Assembly: GCA_963764195.1 (NCBI GenBank)
Contig: CAVXRG010000010.1
Span: 248,001 to 312,000 of the forward strand
Source: JBDSSS01 sp963764195
GTDB lineage: Bacteria; Actinomycetota; Actinomycetes; Actinomycetales; Dermatophilaceae
Length of the DNA stretch: 64,000 nucleotides
Reading direction: 5' to 3'
Every line of letters begins with the position of its first letter. Position 1 is the first letter of the stretch. This document shows positions 63,409 through 64,000 of the stretch, piece after piece. Under the pieces are notes generated by a model, which was not told the origin of the DNA, searched no databases, and saw only the letters and a program-made list of their open reading frames with translations. Made by a program: the position numbers and the translations under genes.

Positions 63409-63761
63409 GTAGACGAGGATACTGCGTTGAATCCCAACCTGGGATGCTCGCATCTGCCGCTGCTCGGACGGGACGTCCGACCATGCCGGCGCGTCAGGGA
63501 CGCTCTGCCCAGTCGTTGCACTTCGTCCGCGCGGTCTTCGGCCGCGGGGGTCAGGTACTCCACCGGCATCGCGGCCAATGGTGGGGACCCCATCGCTCGG
63601 GCTAGGTCGGCTGCTGACCTGGCGGAGAAGCCGGCCTCGAGCAGGGTGACGGTGCTGATGGCGACGAGTCCTCGCTCGACGCGGTTGGCCCACTCCTGCG
63701 CGTCGGGGCTTGAACCGAGCCGAACGAGGGCGGACTTGTCGATCAGCCAGGACGTGTTCAC
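63405..63761 (-). pseudogene. VapC PIN-domain toxin, C-terminally truncated
   Basis: The GTG at 63761 overlaps the vapB stop (GTGA). PIN N-terminus: SWLIDKSALVRLGSSPDAQE with the first acidic residue, AISTVTLLEAGFSARS. At about residue 88 (near 63495), just at an island-motif copy, the homology ends; the rest of the frame is unrelated. The late acidic residues of the PIN site are missing, so the toxin should be inactive. Confidence 0.8.
63471..63488 (+). repeat. Island motif copy
   Basis: GGACGTCCGACCATGCCG, identical in its 18 bases to the copy at 60295, lying at the point where vapC homology ends. Confidence 0.6.
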
Positions 63762-63979
63762 GACCAGGCGTCGGACATGATCGTGTCGTCGTCAAGGTCG
63801 GGCAGCAGTTCGGCCACCGCCCGAAGGTCACCGGCGGTCACCGAAGCTGACGTGCGTCGGGCTTCCCGATGAAGGTGGCGGCGCAGGTACTCGGTCCGCG
63901 AGATGCCCAGTCGGGCGGCCTGCTCATCGAGCAGGGTGAGGTCTTCGGCGGGGAAGTTCCGAATCAACAGGTCGGGCAT
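63758..63979 (-). CDS. VapB-like ribbon-helix-helix antitoxin
   Basis: 73 residues, ATG at 63979 with TAGGAGGT just upstream. FitA/VapB-type N-terminus: LLIRNFPAEDLTLLDEQAAR, LGISRTEYLRRHL; acidic tail (LLPDLDDDTIMSDAW). Promoter and operator lie at or beyond the window edge (AGATATCT at about 63991). Confidence 0.85.
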   Translation of the reverse strand: MPDLLIRNFPAEDLTLLDEQAARLGISRTEYLRRHLHREARRTSASVTAGDLRAVAELLPDLDDDTIMSDAWS

Positions 63980-64000
63980 GGTCTACCTCCTAGATATCTG

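Overview
The window is a high-GC actinobacterial chromosome segment. The gene order points to Micrococcales, and an Intrasporangiaceae-like genome (Janibacter, Knoellia, Phycicoccus type) is my inference. Support comes from the pafBC-tatAC-helY block at the left edge, an rbpA homologue, mycobacterial-type gcvH/garA/ftsR/DUF151/resR synteny, and frequent GTG starts with ATGA or GTGA gene overlaps.

Layout, core part (1-49.9 kb). 1-6.3 kb: end of pafB, pafC, tatA, tatC, a lipid kinase and the Ski2-like helicase helY. 6.5-10.2 kb: cold-shock gene with a structured leader, an orphan Tudor-like protein, a 5'-3' exonuclease, small membrane and secreted proteins, an Lrp regulator. 10.2-16.3 kb: a lysine-degradation island, with ybaK and kamA on the minus strand diverging from kdd-kamD-kamE-kal; kdd carries a one-base shift that fuses its frame to kamD. 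16.3-22.5 kb: lnt, a separate polyprenol-phosphate mannosyltransferase, fxsA, rbpA with a SigH/SigR-type promoter, an MFS gene, MarR and MOSC. 22.6-23.6 kb: a palindrome-rich tandem repeat array beside a chimeric SDR/DUF2332 remnant. 23.6-32.4 kb: fic with a palindromic operator, amylosucrase, Sua5-like protein, an FMN reductase/luciferase-like pair, SpoU methyltransferase, DUF1697, PhzF, histidine phosphatase. 32.4-43.2 kb: a minus-strand block of pgsA, two DUF881 genes, DUF1290, gcvH, garA, ftsR, DUF151, resR, gcvP (behind a glycine riboswitch) and a glutamate-cysteine ligase homologue. 43.3-49.9 kb: aminopeptidase, glutaminase and a GltS-like carrier, then a peroxiredoxin/sulfide:quinone oxidoreductase/54-residue peptide operon with a CsoR-like operator.

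Accessory part (50.0-64 kb). It opens with what looks like a decayed 3' end of tRNA-Pro, the kind of scar left by integrative elements. It holds an HTH-MntA/HepT module, an IS110-type element split into two frames, an IS3-type element inserted in a membrane-protein gene, a frameshifted C39-like protease/lipoprotein pair, transposase fragments, a decayed methyltransferase, mazEF and a vapBC whose toxin is truncated. A short motif close to GGACGTCCGACCATGCCG recurs here, always in the same orientation, near cassette ends.

Working together: kamA/kdd/kamDE/kal would carry lysine toward 3-aminobutyryl-CoA and crotonyl-CoA (the cleavage enzyme Kce is not in the window). The aminopeptidase, glutaminase and GltS-like carrier look like a peptide/glutamate unit. 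The Prx/SQR operon looks like sulfide or persulfide detoxification. All coordinates and family calls were made by reading; no database search was possible.
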